DNA of 64,000 bases. Origin: Mesorhizobium sp. M1B.F.Ca.ET.045.04.1.1. GTDB taxonomy: Bacteria > Pseudomonadota > Alphaproteobacteria > Rhizobiales > Rhizobiaceae. A program made the position numbers and the translations under genes. This document shows, in pieces, positions 32,148 through 40,515 of the stretch. Under the pieces are notes generated by a model. That model did no database searches. It was given only the letters and a program-made list of their open reading frames with translations, and was not told the DNA's origin. Each line of letters begins with the position of its first letter. Within the stretch, counting starts at the first letter, position 1. The stretch lies in NCBI RefSeq assembly GCF_003952465.1, contig NZ_CP034448.1:5619001-5683000 (forward strand), given 5' to 3'.

Positions 32148-33041
32148 ATGTTCGACGATTTCGAAATCGCCGAGGTCGATACGGGCGAGGCACGGTTATT
32201 CATCCGCCGCGCCGGGAGCGGTCCGGGGCTGCTCCTGCTGCATGGCTTTCCGGAAATGCATCTGATGTGGCGCGACGTGGCGCCGAAGCTCGCCGACCGC
32301 CTTAGCGTCGTCTGCGCCGACCTGCGCGGCTACGGGAAAAGCTCCTGTCCGCCGTCCAGCCCGGATCATGCTCCCTACGCAAAGCGCGCCATGGCTGCCG
32401 ACCTTGCGGCGCTAATGACGAAGCTCGGCTTTTCCCGGTTCATGGTTGCCGGGCACGATCGTGGTGGCCGCGTTGCCTATCGGCTGGCGCTCGACCATCC
32501 CGACCGCGTCGAGAAACTTGCTGTGCTCGACATCATCGCCACCGCCGATGCCTGGGACCGAACCGATGCCAGGCTGGCGCTGGGCTACTGGCCATGGTCG
32601 CTGCTGGCGCAGCCCGAGCCGCTGCCGGAGGCGATCATGGCGGCGGCCGCGGATGCGATCGTCGACAATGCGCTGGAAAGCTGGGGCTCCTCGCCTGCCG
32701 CCTTTCCCGCCGAGGTCCGGCAGGCTTATGCCGATGCCTTGCGCGATCCGGCTCATGCGCACGCCATCTGCGAGGAATATCGTGCGGCAGCGACGCTCGA
32801 CCGCGAGCATGACCATGCGGACCGGGCAGCGGGCCGGCGCATCGCCTGCCCGGTGCTGGCGCTATGGAGCGGGCATGGCGCGCTGGCCGAATGGTACGCG
32901 CAAGAAGGCGGGCCGCTGGCGCTGTGGCAGAAGTGGGCCGGCAATGTCAGCGGCGGAGCGATGCCCGGCGGGCATTTCTTCCCCGAGGAGGCGTCGGCCG
33001 AGACGGCAGCGGCGCTGCGCGCCTTTTTCCAGGCGAAATAG
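32148..33041 (+). CDS. Alpha/beta hydrolase, haloacetate-dehalogenase-like
   Basis: 297 residues. Motifs of the fluoroacetate/haloacetate dehalogenase branch: oxyanion LHGFPEMH (31-38), GHDRGGRVAYR with nucleophile Asp104, LRGYGKS, and the catalytic His in GGHFFPEEA near the end. GCCGGAGG precedes the ATG at 32148. An Asp nucleophile fits haloacid dehalogenase or epoxide hydrolase chemistry; the substrate is not proven. Confidence 0.88.
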   Translation: MFDDFEIAEVDTGEARLFIRRAGSGPGLLLLHGFPEMHLMWRDVAPKLADRLSVVCADLRGYGKSSCPPSSPDHAPYAKRAMAADLAALMTKLGFSRFMVAGHDRGGRVAYRLALDHPDRVEKLAVLDIIATADAWDRTDARLALGYWPWSLLAQPEPLPEAIMAAAADAIVDNALESWGSSPAAFPAEVRQAYADALRDPAHAHAICEEYRAAATLDREHDHADRAAGRRIACPVLALWSGHGALAEWYAQEGGPLALWQKWAGNVSGGAMPGGHFFPEEASAETAAALRAFFQAK

Positions 33042-33069
33042 TTGCGATGCCTGAACGGGCGACCGGCCG

Positions 33070-33303
33070 CTATAAGCCGTAGGCCAGGGTGAGATAGATC
33101 GCCGGCGCAACGATCAGGCAGAGCGCCATCACGATCACCACGGCATTGCCCAGGCGCTCGGCGCGCCTGGCAATGTCGGCGACGTCGTCATCGTCGACAA
33201 TGAATTCGAGGATCGAGATATCGGCCAGAGCGGAGAGATGGTTGTCGTTTGCGGGATGGCTTTCAGCTTCTCGCGATTTGGACTTGGCAGAAATAAAGGT
33301 CAA
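33070..33303 (-). CDS. Small C-terminal-anchored membrane protein
   Basis: 77 residues if it begins at the TTG 33303 (no ATG fits). Contains SHPANDNHLSALADISIL, an acidic patch (IVDDDDVADIARRAERL) and a C-terminal membrane helix (AVVIVMALCLIVAPAIYLTL). The PANDN motif is common in rhizobial small proteins. Start uncertain. Confidence 0.5.
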   Translation of the reverse strand: MTFISAKSKSREAESHPANDNHLSALADISILEFIVDDDDVADIARRAERLGNAVVIVMALCLIVAPAIYLTLAYGL

Positions 33304-33769
33304 AACGTCGTCTCGCTTCCGAAACCGGCAACGCGGCTTCCTATTCGGATGGTTCTTGGGTTCCGACGGTATTGGGTGCCCGCCTTTTGCGCGGAAATAG
33401 CGGGCACCCAAAATGTGCCGACGACGGAGGGGGGTTCCACCGACGACCGCCCACTAACTCGAAGCTTCTGCTTTGGTTGCCGCCGCCGGCCCAATGCGCG
33501 GGCCGCTCGGACTTCAGTCGCAGGGGCCTTTCGGACCGGTGGCCCCGGGCATGACGCGCCCAAGCGGTTCGGCGCCACACCCGAGAGCTTTGCGGGCGTC
33601 GCCCCTGGAGCAATGCCTGGAAAAATGCGCAACAGTCATCTCTGTCCGAAATTGCGTAACGGCTCCGGCGCTGCTCCTCCTGCAATTGGAACTTCTTCCC
33701 CTTCTTCCGGTTCCTCAAAAAGCACGCGGTGGCCGGCCGCCGCCAGCAGGAGGTTCAACGGAGGCAGCG
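33304..33769. other. Gene-free region with a 12-bp hairpin
   Basis: 466 bases with no convincing gene. TTGGGTGCCCGC (33372-33383) pairs perfectly with GCGGGCACCCAA (33400-33411). A diverged family D repeat lies at about 33605-33660. The right end holds the promoter of the next cluster. Confidence 0.55.
33688..33712 (+). promoter_or_regulatory. Candidate EcfG promoter (one mismatch)
   Basis: GGAAC (33688-33692), 16 bases, GGTT (33709-33712), 58 bases before the start of a four-gene run of small proteins. Confidence 0.5.
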
Positions 33770-34264
33770 ATGTCCGTGCACACACTTCACCCCGAGCGCG
33801 TCGACGAGGCACGCATGCATGCCTATTCGATCTTTGCTCCGCTGCTGATCCATTCGCTGATCCAAAGGCTGGCGGGCCGCCAGGGCATGCGGGAACTGGA
33901 CAAGCTCGAGACGTCGCTCGTGCGCCTTGTCGAGGAAACCGTCATCGCCGCGCCGGATGGCGAGGCGATGAAGGAGTTCGCGGTCGAGCTCATTGTGTCG
34001 ACGCTGCGCAATGTGCGCGAACATCCCGATGCCAAGCACGATCTGGAAGAGATCGACGACCGCCGCACGGCAGGGCGCTCGGAGATTCCGGAGACGCTGG
34101 AGGAGCAGCTGCAGTCCGGTCTGGAGGACAGTTTCCCGGCGAGCGATCCGCCGGCGGTCGTTTCGACCGCCATCACCGGCGGCTCGAAGAACATCGTCGG
34201 AACCGATGAGGTGCTGCGCCGCAAGAAGGCGGCACGCCGCAAGCAATCGGAGACGGCAGGCTAG
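33770..34264 (+). CDS. Conserved rhizobial protein with SFPASDPP tail
   Basis: 164 residues after ACGGAGGCAG. A helical N-terminal domain (IFAPLLIHSLIQRLAG, DKLETSLVRLVEETV, AVELIVSTLRNVREHPD) is followed by the short motif LEDSFPASDPPAVVS, which recurs in several small rhizobial proteins, and a basic C terminus. Function unknown. First of four same-strand small genes behind a possible EcfG promoter. Confidence 0.75.
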   Translation: MSVHTLHPERVDEARMHAYSIFAPLLIHSLIQRLAGRQGMRELDKLETSLVRLVEETVIAAPDGEAMKEFAVELIVSTLRNVREHPDAKHDLEEIDDRRTAGRSEIPETLEEQLQSGLEDSFPASDPPAVVSTAITGGSKNIVGTDEVLRRKKAARRKQSETAG

Positions 34265-34290
34265 TGGCAGCTCACCAAAGGAGACCTGAG

Positions 34291-34500
34291 ATGAACAGCA
34301 AAATCCCGCACCGCCCCGGTGCCGCCCACGCACCGCCTTCGGACACCTTGCCGACCAAGGGTGGCGACGACCCGGACGTGCGGTTCCTGGCCGAGAATAC
34401 CGACCTCTCGCCGAAGCAGGCGCGCGAGTTGATCCGCGAGCACGGGCACGACCGCGACAAGCTGCTCGAAATCGCACGCACCATGAAGGCCGAGGGCTGA
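34291..34500 (+). CDS. DUF3606-like small protein
   Basis: 69 residues; AAAGGAGACC precedes the ATG. The second half, VRFLAENTDLSPKQARELI then HGHDRDKLLEIARTM, has the UBA-like helical layout of DUF3606 and similar proteins. The first 25 residues are polar and unstructured. Function unknown. Confidence 0.65.
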   Translation: MNSKIPHRPGAAHAPPSDTLPTKGGDDPDVRFLAENTDLSPKQARELIREHGHDRDKLLEIARTMKAEG

Positions 34501-34527
34501 GCGCCCCTCTGAAAAGCGAGGCAGACA

Positions 34528-34725
34528 ATGAGCAACTCACCACGCCCGGGACGCCCCGGAACAACCGAGCAATGGCCGCGCTGGGAGGGACCGAAGGGGA
34601 ACCGCCCTCCCGGTTATCTGCCGCCAAAGGACGATCCCGACAAGAACCGCGATGCGGCCGGCGAGACCAACGAGGACCCTGAGCGGTCCAACCTCGGCGA
34701 CGCCGGCCAGAAGAAGGGTAACTGA
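34528..34725 (+). CDS. Small disordered Pro/Asp-rich protein
   Basis: 65 residues, nearly all polar (PRPGRPGTTEQWPRWEGP, PPKDDPDKNRDAAGETNED). No hydrophobic core, so it is probably disordered. GCGAGGC precedes the ATG. Member of the 33770-35086 run. Confidence 0.6.
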   Translation: MSNSPRPGRPGTTEQWPRWEGPKGNRPPGYLPPKDDPDKNRDAAGETNEDPERSNLGDAGQKKGN

Positions 34726-34768
34726 GGCCGGTCGTAGAACTTCACTCAGTGCAACAAGGAGAAGAAAA

Positions 34769-35086
34769 ATGCCACGCGGAGACAAATCGAAATACACCGA
34801 CAAGCAGGAACGCAAGGCCGACCACATCGCCGAAGGCTACGAGAAGCGCGGCATCTCGGAGAAGGAAGCCGAGCGGCGCGCCTGGGCGACCGTCAACAAG
34901 GACGATGCCGGCGGCAAGAAGGAAGGCGGCTCCGGCCGTGGCAAGCACACCGGCAATCCGGCGGCACACAAGGGCGGCCGGATGGGCGGCAATGCGTCGG
35001 GCGAGCGCTCAGCGGCGGCGCGTTCGGCCTCGGCGAAGAAGGCTGCGGCTACCCGCAAGCGCAATGACAGCCACGCGCATCATTGA
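34769..35086 (+). CDS. Small basic protein of the plasmid-stabilisation-like family
   Basis: 105 residues. MPRGDKSKYTDKQERKADHI then KRGISEKEAERRAWATVNK are typical of a rhizobial family annotated as plasmid stabilisation protein without experimental basis. The rest is a Gly/Ser/Lys/Arg-rich tail (GGSGRGKHTGNPAAHKGG) ending DSHAHH. ACAAGGAGAAG precedes the ATG. Possibly a nucleic-acid-binding stress protein. Confidence 0.75.
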   Translation: MPRGDKSKYTDKQERKADHIAEGYEKRGISEKEAERRAWATVNKDDAGGKKEGGSGRGKHTGNPAAHKGGRMGGNASGERSAAARSASAKKAAATRKRNDSHAHH

Positions 35087-35143
35087 CAGGCGTTGGAACT
35101 GCTGTTCTTCCCTCTTGTGGGCCCACAAGGGAGAGATTGGCTC

Positions 35144-35650
35144 TCATCGGCCGTAAAGCCCGATCTCGTCCGGCCGGATCGAGGCGGCATTCCCCTCATC
35201 CTTGCCATCATCGCCCACCTGCTTCTCCAGCGCGGCGTCGAGCCGGTCGCCGTCGCTGCCTTGCGGATCGATGATCGCATTGGCCAGCGTATCGAGCGAA
35301 ATGCCGAGTTGGTCCAGGCCAAGCTGCCTTTCGATCCCGGCGATCGCCGAGGGAGATTGCCGTTTCAACGCCTCGACCGCGTTCTTGACCGCCGAACCGT
35401 AGGAAAACACGGATTCATAGTCGGCCTGGTCGATGCCAAACTCCTTGCCCGCGCGCTCCATCAACCGGACTTTCGTTGCCGTGACGTTGAGGTTGCTCAC
35501 GCTGAACATGGATTGAGAGTTCCCGGCCTGCACCGGGGGCGAGCCGGCGCCGGACCCGGCGGGGCTGTCCGCGGCCGATCTGGCCGTCGCCGGCGGTTGC
35601 TGCTGCAGCATCAGCAAAGCGGTGTTGTTCAGCACGGCAGGTGAAGACAT
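35144..35650 (-). CDS. Tandem paralogue 2, unknown function
   Basis: 168 residues. A low-complexity N terminus (MLQQQPPATARSAADSPAG) is followed by a conserved domain: MFSVSNLNVTATKVRLMERA, FGIDQADYESVFSYGSAV, GLDQLGISLDTLANAIIDP, DRLDAALEKQ, and the end RPDEIGLYGR. It shares this whole domain with the gene at 35663-36205, which starts 12 bases before it on the same transcript. No signal peptide or family. Confidence 0.75.
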   Translation of the reverse strand: MSSPAVLNNTALLMLQQQPPATARSAADSPAGSGAGSPPVQAGNSQSMFSVSNLNVTATKVRLMERAGKEFGIDQADYESVFSYGSAVKNAVEALKRQSPSAIAGIERQLGLDQLGISLDTLANAIIDPQGSDGDRLDAALEKQVGDDGKDEGNAASIRPDEIGLYGR

Positions 35651-35662
35651 CGCCGGTCTCGC

Positions 35663-36205
35663 TCAGCCGCCGTAAAGACCGATCTCGTCCGGCTGCGTCG
35701 GGGTATGCGTAGCGGCCTTCCCCTCGCCCTTGCCGCGGTCGCCGGCTTTCTTCTCCAGCGCGGCATCCAGCCTGTCGCCATCACTGCCATTTGGATCGAC
35801 GATCGCGTTGACCAGCGTATCGAGCGAAATGCCGAGCTCATCCAGTCCCAGCTTCTTCTCGATCTCGGCAATGCTGGAGGGAGATTTCTGCTTCAGGTCG
35901 TCGAGCGCGGTCTTGATGGCCGAGCCGTAGGAGAACAGGGAATCGTAATCGTCCTGATCGATGCCGAATTCCTTGCCGACGCGCTCGAACAGCCGAGCCT
36001 TCATTTGCGTGGCGTCGAGATTGTTCACGCTGAACATGGACTCGGTGATCCTGGCCTGCGCCTGCGTCAGCGGCGAGCCCGCGCCGGCATGGGCGCGATT
36101 GATGCTCGCGACAAGACTGTCTCCAACCGATGCGGACACAGACGTCGAGCGCTGCGGCTGCAGGATCAGGAGGGCGGCGTTGTTCAGCGCGGACAGTGGA
36201 GACAT
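35663..36205 (-). CDS. Tandem paralogue 1, unknown function
   Basis: 180 residues; GAGG precedes the ATG at 36205. Same plan as its downstream copy: SALNNAALLILQPQR, MFSVNNLDATQMKARLFERV, FGIDQDDYDSLFSYGSAI, GLDELGISLDTLVNAIVDP and ending QPDEIGLYGG. The two copies are roughly 60% alike in the shared domain. The LN-ALL start and the end motif are kept in both, which suggests they are functional parts. Confidence 0.75.
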   Translation of the reverse strand: MSPLSALNNAALLILQPQRSTSVSASVGDSLVASINRAHAGAGSPLTQAQARITESMFSVNNLDATQMKARLFERVGKEFGIDQDDYDSLFSYGSAIKTALDDLKQKSPSSIAEIEKKLGLDELGISLDTLVNAIVDPNGSDGDRLDAALEKKAGDRGKGEGKAATHTPTQPDEIGLYGG

Positions 36206-36423
36206 TGCTGGCCTCAACGGAACCCGTCCACCATCGGATGGGCGCCGGATAGTCGAGCCAAGACATCATGTCTCGAACGGAACGAAATCGGTTCGGCAAG
36301 GTGATAGCCGCTTATATCTTAAGAATTCCCTAGTACGGCAGCGCGGCCGCTATGCGCTCGACCGACGGGCCGGTGGGCGGCGCCCAGCCCGCCGAAGGGA
36401 GATCGCTGTTCAGGCGCCGCCGA

Positions 36424-36786
36424 TCAGTCGTCGCCACCGTCGTGGCTGCCGCCGTCTCCGCCGTCCCCGCCATCATGGCTGCCGCTGTCGCCACCGTCAT
36501 GGCCTGCGCTGTCCCCGCCGTCGTGATCGTGATCGCCGCCCTCGTCATCGCCCTGGTCGCCCTGATGCGAGCCGGAATCGGCACCCTCGCCTTTATGGCC
36601 GCTCTCGTCATTGCCGGCGACATCGTGATCGCCGTCATTGCCGGCGGTGGCGTCCTGGTCGTCGTTGTCGTCCGGCAAGGCCGCCGTCACCTGACCACCA
36701 TGATCCGAACCCGCGAAGGATTGCCCGGTTGCGAGGATGCCGAGCAGGCCGATCGCCGTTGCCGCCAGCAAGGGGAGTTTCTTCAT
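36424..36786 (-). CDS. Secreted Asp/Gly/His-rich repeat protein
   Basis: 120 residues: signal peptide MKKLPLLAATAIGLLGILA with cleavage after SFA, then a polar region that becomes repeats of HDGGDSGSHDGGDGG. The dense Asp and His suggest calcium or transition-metal binding in the periplasm or outside the cell. GGGGCG precedes the ATG. Confidence 0.75.
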   Translation of the reverse strand: MKKLPLLAATAIGLLGILATGQSFAGSDHGGQVTAALPDDNDDQDATAGNDGDHDVAGNDESGHKGEGADSGSHQGDQGDDEGGDHDHDGGDSAGHDGGDSGSHDGGDGGDGGSHDGGDD

Positions 36787-36879
36787 GGTCGCCCCGATCC
36801 TATTGTCGATGGAGCACCATTGCCCTGCCGGATTACGGCGCCCTTAAATCAGCGGATTAAATTTTAGCAACTGCTTATT

Positions 36880-38991
36880 TTATACGCTCAGCCGGAACTG
36901 CGGCCTTTCAAACAGCACCGGCTGGCCGGCCGCCCTTGCCACGATCGCCTGCAGCGGCTCCGGCCGGTGCAGGAAATAACCCTGGCCATAGGCGACGCCC
37001 ATGCCGATGAGTATCTCCAGCGCGCTCTTTTCCTCGATCTTCTCGGCGACGACCGCGCAGCCCATCGAGCGGGCGATGCCGGTGATCGCCGAGACGATCT
37101 CGCGGTCGAAGCGGCTGTCGGCGATGTGCTCGACGAAGGAGCCGTCGATCTTGATGGCGTCGATGGGGAAGCGCCTGAGATATTCGAAGGAGCTCATGCC
37201 GGCGCCGAAATCGTCGAGGCTGACGCGGCAATGGCGCAGCCTGGCCTTGCGCACGAATTCTTCCGCCGCGTCGAAATTGGTGACGGCGGCGGTCTCGGTG
37301 ATCTCGAAGCCGATGGCCGACGGCGGCGCGCCGCTTTCGGCCATGGCCGTATCGACGAAATCCCAGAGCTGTGGATCGGAGAGCGTCTGTGCCGACAGGT
37401 TGAAGCCGAGCGAGATGGCGCCGGAAAGCATCGCCTGGCCATGGCGCGACAGCGCCGTGCGGATGATCCAGCGGTCGAGCCGGGCGGCAAGGCCGAAGCG
37501 TTCGGCCACCGGTATGAACTCACCTGGCGGGATCAGCTTGCCGTCGCGGCCTTCGAGCCTCGCCAGCACCTCGACATGGCGGCTCTCTTCCCAGGGCCTG
37601 CCCAGGCGATGGATCTCCTGGCCGAACAGCTTCAGCTTGCCATCCTCCATCGCGTCGACCAGCTTGGCGGCGAGCCGCGCGGCATTGAGGCCGCCGACCC
37701 CGGAAGCCGTTTCGGCCGCGAACACCGCGAAGCGGTCGCGTCCGCCGGCCTTGGCAGCGTAGCAGGCATCGTCGGCGCAGGCCAACGCGTCGGCCACCGT
37801 CATCTTGGGATCGCGCACGAAGGCGATGCCGATGCTGGCCGCCAACCTGCGGGAGGTCACGGCGGGACCAAGATCGGCGTCGCGCACGGCGGCGAGCACG
37901 GCGCGCGCGAGCCGTTCGGCGCAAGCGTCGTTGCAGTTGGGCACCAGCAGCGCGAACTCGTCGCCGCCGAGGCGCGCCGCATGCGCCGAGGACGGCAGGC
38001 TGGCGCGAATGCCCGCGGCGACGCTCCTTAGCGCGACATCGCCCGCGGCATGGCCGGCATAGTCGTTCAGCGCCTTGAAGTAGTCGAGGTCGACATAGAA
38101 CACGGCGAGCGGCAGCCGCGCGGCCGCGCCGATATTTTCGGCCAGCAGCCGGTCGAAGGCGGAACGATTCAACAGTCCGGTCAGGGCATCGTGGTGTGCG
38201 GCGTGGGCGAGCTCCTCGGCGCGCTTCTTCTCGTCGGTGATGTCGCGCACGGTACCGAGGATCTGGCCGGCCGAACCGGCGGCGATGAAGCGCACCAGCG
38301 ACTCGACGTGGCGGACCACGCCGTCACGCCGGATGATGCGATATTGGGTGGCCGTGACGCTCTGCGAGCCCGGTGACGGCAGGTGCGCCCTCTCTGTGGC
38401 CTCCTTGTCGTCCGGGTGGAGATAGGTGTGCCAGAGATCGGCCGTCACCTCATCGGTGTTGCTCACTAGGCCGAAGATTTCTCGGGTGCGCGCATCCCAA
38501 AAGCTTTTATTGGTAGCTATGTCGTAGTGCCAGATGCCGGTGCCGCTGGCGGCGAGCGCGAGCCGGAAGCGGACATTGACCTCATCCAGCGCGGTCTCGG
38601 CCTCTTTCTGCCTGGTAATGTCGGTCTGCACGCCCATCAGGCGCAGCGGCCTGCCCTCGGCGTCGCGCTCGACGATGCCGCCGCGGTCGAGCACCCAGAC
38701 CCAGTGGCCGTCCTTGTGTTTCAGGCGCAGCTCCGTCTCGATGGATGGGGTCAGGCCGGCGATGTGGCGGTCGCCGCTTTGCTGCGCCCTTTCGCGGTCG
38801 TCGGGATGGGTGAGCTTCAGCCAGAGATCGGAGGTGTTGGCGAGCTCGCCCTCGGCGTAGCCAAGCATCCTCGACCAGGTCGGCGAATAATAGCAATCGC
38901 CGGTCGCGAGGTTCCAGTCCCAAAGGCCGAGCTGGGCGCGATCGAGCGCCAGCGCCCAGAACTTGCCGTTGCGTTTATTGCCGTCCGCCAT
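36880..38991 (-). CDS. PAS-PAS-GGDEF-EAL cyclic-di-GMP protein
   Basis: 703 residues, no membrane segment. Two PAS domains (about 10-135 and 140-265), GGDEF domain with intact RLGGDEFALL, then an EAL domain. In the EAL part the signature reads EVL in HVEVLARLE, a common active variant. The other catalytic residues are present: FNLSAQ, FEITETAA, LDDFGAG, IKIDGSFV and VAEKIEE. It may therefore both make and degrade cyclic di-GMP under PAS control. The ATG at 38991 was chosen because the PAS starts directly after it. Confidence 0.92.
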   Translation of the reverse strand: MADGNKRNGKFWALALDRAQLGLWDWNLATGDCYYSPTWSRMLGYAEGELANTSDLWLKLTHPDDRERAQQSGDRHIAGLTPSIETELRLKHKDGHWVWVLDRGGIVERDAEGRPLRLMGVQTDITRQKEAETALDEVNVRFRLALAASGTGIWHYDIATNKSFWDARTREIFGLVSNTDEVTADLWHTYLHPDDKEATERAHLPSPGSQSVTATQYRIIRRDGVVRHVESLVRFIAAGSAGQILGTVRDITDEKKRAEELAHAAHHDALTGLLNRSAFDRLLAENIGAAARLPLAVFYVDLDYFKALNDYAGHAAGDVALRSVAAGIRASLPSSAHAARLGGDEFALLVPNCNDACAERLARAVLAAVRDADLGPAVTSRRLAASIGIAFVRDPKMTVADALACADDACYAAKAGGRDRFAVFAAETASGVGGLNAARLAAKLVDAMEDGKLKLFGQEIHRLGRPWEESRHVEVLARLEGRDGKLIPPGEFIPVAERFGLAARLDRWIIRTALSRHGQAMLSGAISLGFNLSAQTLSDPQLWDFVDTAMAESGAPPSAIGFEITETAAVTNFDAAEEFVRKARLRHCRVSLDDFGAGMSSFEYLRRFPIDAIKIDGSFVEHIADSRFDREIVSAITGIARSMGCAVVAEKIEEKSALEILIGMGVAYGQGYFLHRPEPLQAIVARAAGQPVLFERPQFRLSV

Positions 38992-39193
38992 GCCCTGTTT
39001 TTCTTTCGCCCCGTCGTGCAATTCTGCACGAAAGCTGAGAAGAAAGGGTTACTAGGGTGAAGCTGCCAATCTCCCCCTTGTGCGGGAGATGTCCGGCAGG
39101 ACAGAGGGGGGCGCGAAGGGATCGCAACGCAAGTCAGCGTGCGTCGGCGCTTCGAGCTAATTTGCGTATCACAGTATCCGCCAACAGGAGCAA

Positions 39194-40099
39194 TCAATTG
39201 TCGGGAAGCGGCACCGGTGTCTCGCTCAACGTCCGTAGGTAAGCGATCAGGTCTGCTCGCTGGTTCTCGTCCTTCAGACCCGGGAAAGACATATCTGTTC
39301 CAGGCAAAGTCATGGCGGGGTTCGAGATGAAAAAATTGAGCTCCTCAAAGGTCCAATTGCCACCAGCGTCCTTTAGGGCTGACGAATACTGGACATCGTT
39401 TTGTGAACCCTTCTGGCGCCCCATGATGCCCCACAGACTGACCTTTTTGGGAACCCTGACCCCCGGCGAAAGATGACAGGCCCCGCAGGTCCTGTCGTAA
39501 ATTTCCTTGCCCGATTGGGCGTTTGCCGATGCAAGGCGTGCCGAAATCGGCGCAATGGCCGGTCGTCCGGCACCATGACCGTGCAAGTAGGCCGCGACGT
39601 CGTTGTGACCACTGAGCTTGGCCAGATGTATGGGCGGACTTCCATTCGACGTCAGCGCGTTGACGTCCGCTCCGGCGTCGACAAGGTGGATGACGCACTG
39701 AAGGCAGCCATTTTCGGCAGCCACGTGCAGCGGCGTCTGCGCTTTCGCCACCTGATTTGGATTGGCTCCACTATCGAGCAGCAGCTTGACGATTTCAGCG
39801 TGCCCCCCCTTGTTGGCTGCGTAGAGTGGCGTTCTTTGCCAGCTGACGGGCAGGTTGACGTCCGCCCCATGCTTGATCAGAAGTCCTGCCAGCTCGACAT
39901 TTCCGCCTTCGCAGGCGATGTAGAGCGCCGTAACTCCGTCAATTTCGTTAACAGCGGCGCCTTTGTCCAAGGCGGAAGCCACGGCCGCGACGTCGCCCTT
40001 CTTGACCAGATCACCCAAGCTGCTGGCCTGGGCGGGCAGGGCAAGAAGCCAAAAGGCCCAGGTAGCCCGTCTCGCCCACGCGCATCCCCGCTCGATCAT
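39194..40099 (-). CDS. Secreted ankyrin-repeat and cytochrome c fusion
   Basis: 301 residues. Signal peptide (RATWAFWLLALPAQA), four to five ankyrin repeats at about 27-175 (GVTALYIACEGGNVELAGLL, RTPLYAANKGGHAEIVKLLL, QTPLHVAAENG), then a class I cytochrome c domain with heme site CGACH (205-209) and probable axial Met270 in GTDMSFPG. AGGGAGGATAGG precedes the ATG at 40099. A periplasmic electron carrier joined to a protein-binding repeat; the partner is unknown and no oxidoreductase gene is adjacent. A half copy of repeat family C lies at 39068-39111. Confidence 0.88.
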   Translation of the reverse strand: MIERGCAWARRATWAFWLLALPAQASSLGDLVKKGDVAAVASALDKGAAVNEIDGVTALYIACEGGNVELAGLLIKHGADVNLPVSWQRTPLYAANKGGHAEIVKLLLDSGANPNQVAKAQTPLHVAAENGCLQCVIHLVDAGADVNALTSNGSPPIHLAKLSGHNDVAAYLHGHGAGRPAIAPISARLASANAQSGKEIYDRTCGACHLSPGVRVPKKVSLWGIMGRQKGSQNDVQYSSALKDAGGNWTFEELNFFISNPAMTLPGTDMSFPGLKDENQRADLIAYLRTLSETPVPLPDN

Positions 40100-40395
40100 C
40101 CTATCCTCCCTGAGGCAGCCCGCAGCCTCGTCCCGGACACTCGACAAGATTGTTTCAATTTAACCCAAAGCGGCAATTTAGTATATGCTAATGCAACGGC
40201 GCCGGGCCGCGACTAACCTTGCCTTGATCCCTTTCGTGCCAATCAGGCTATGGCCGAGGTTGAGGAGTCTCCGCCCTCGTGTGGCATTGGTCGCCAGCCC
40301 GGTTTGGCCATGACTGCAGAACAACTGAATGGCCGGCGGGCCAGAGATCCTGCCTAGCATCCCGAGTATCGGGTGAGATCGCGCGCTGAGGCCTT

Positions 40396-40497
40396 AGAGC
40401 AGTTCACCGTTTCACGGAAACGCCGAACTGCTCTAACTATTTGTTTCTAAGCAATTCCGGACGGAAAACCGTTACACACTTTTCCTGGAATTGCTCT
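40396..40497. repeat. Dispersed nested palindromes (family D)
   Basis: In the 416-base gap 40100-40515. AGAGCAGTTC (40396) pairs with GAACTGCTCT (40425-40434), then GCAATTCC (40451) pairs with GGAATTGC (to 40494). The second half recurs at 30839-30915. No gene in the gap. Confidence 0.75.
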
Positions 40498-40515
40498 AGC
40501 CAATCGCGGCAGCCT

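Noticed and set aside
36967..38031. 354-codon plus-strand open frame
   Set aside because: Antisense to the GGDEF-EAL gene, which has intact catalytic motifs.
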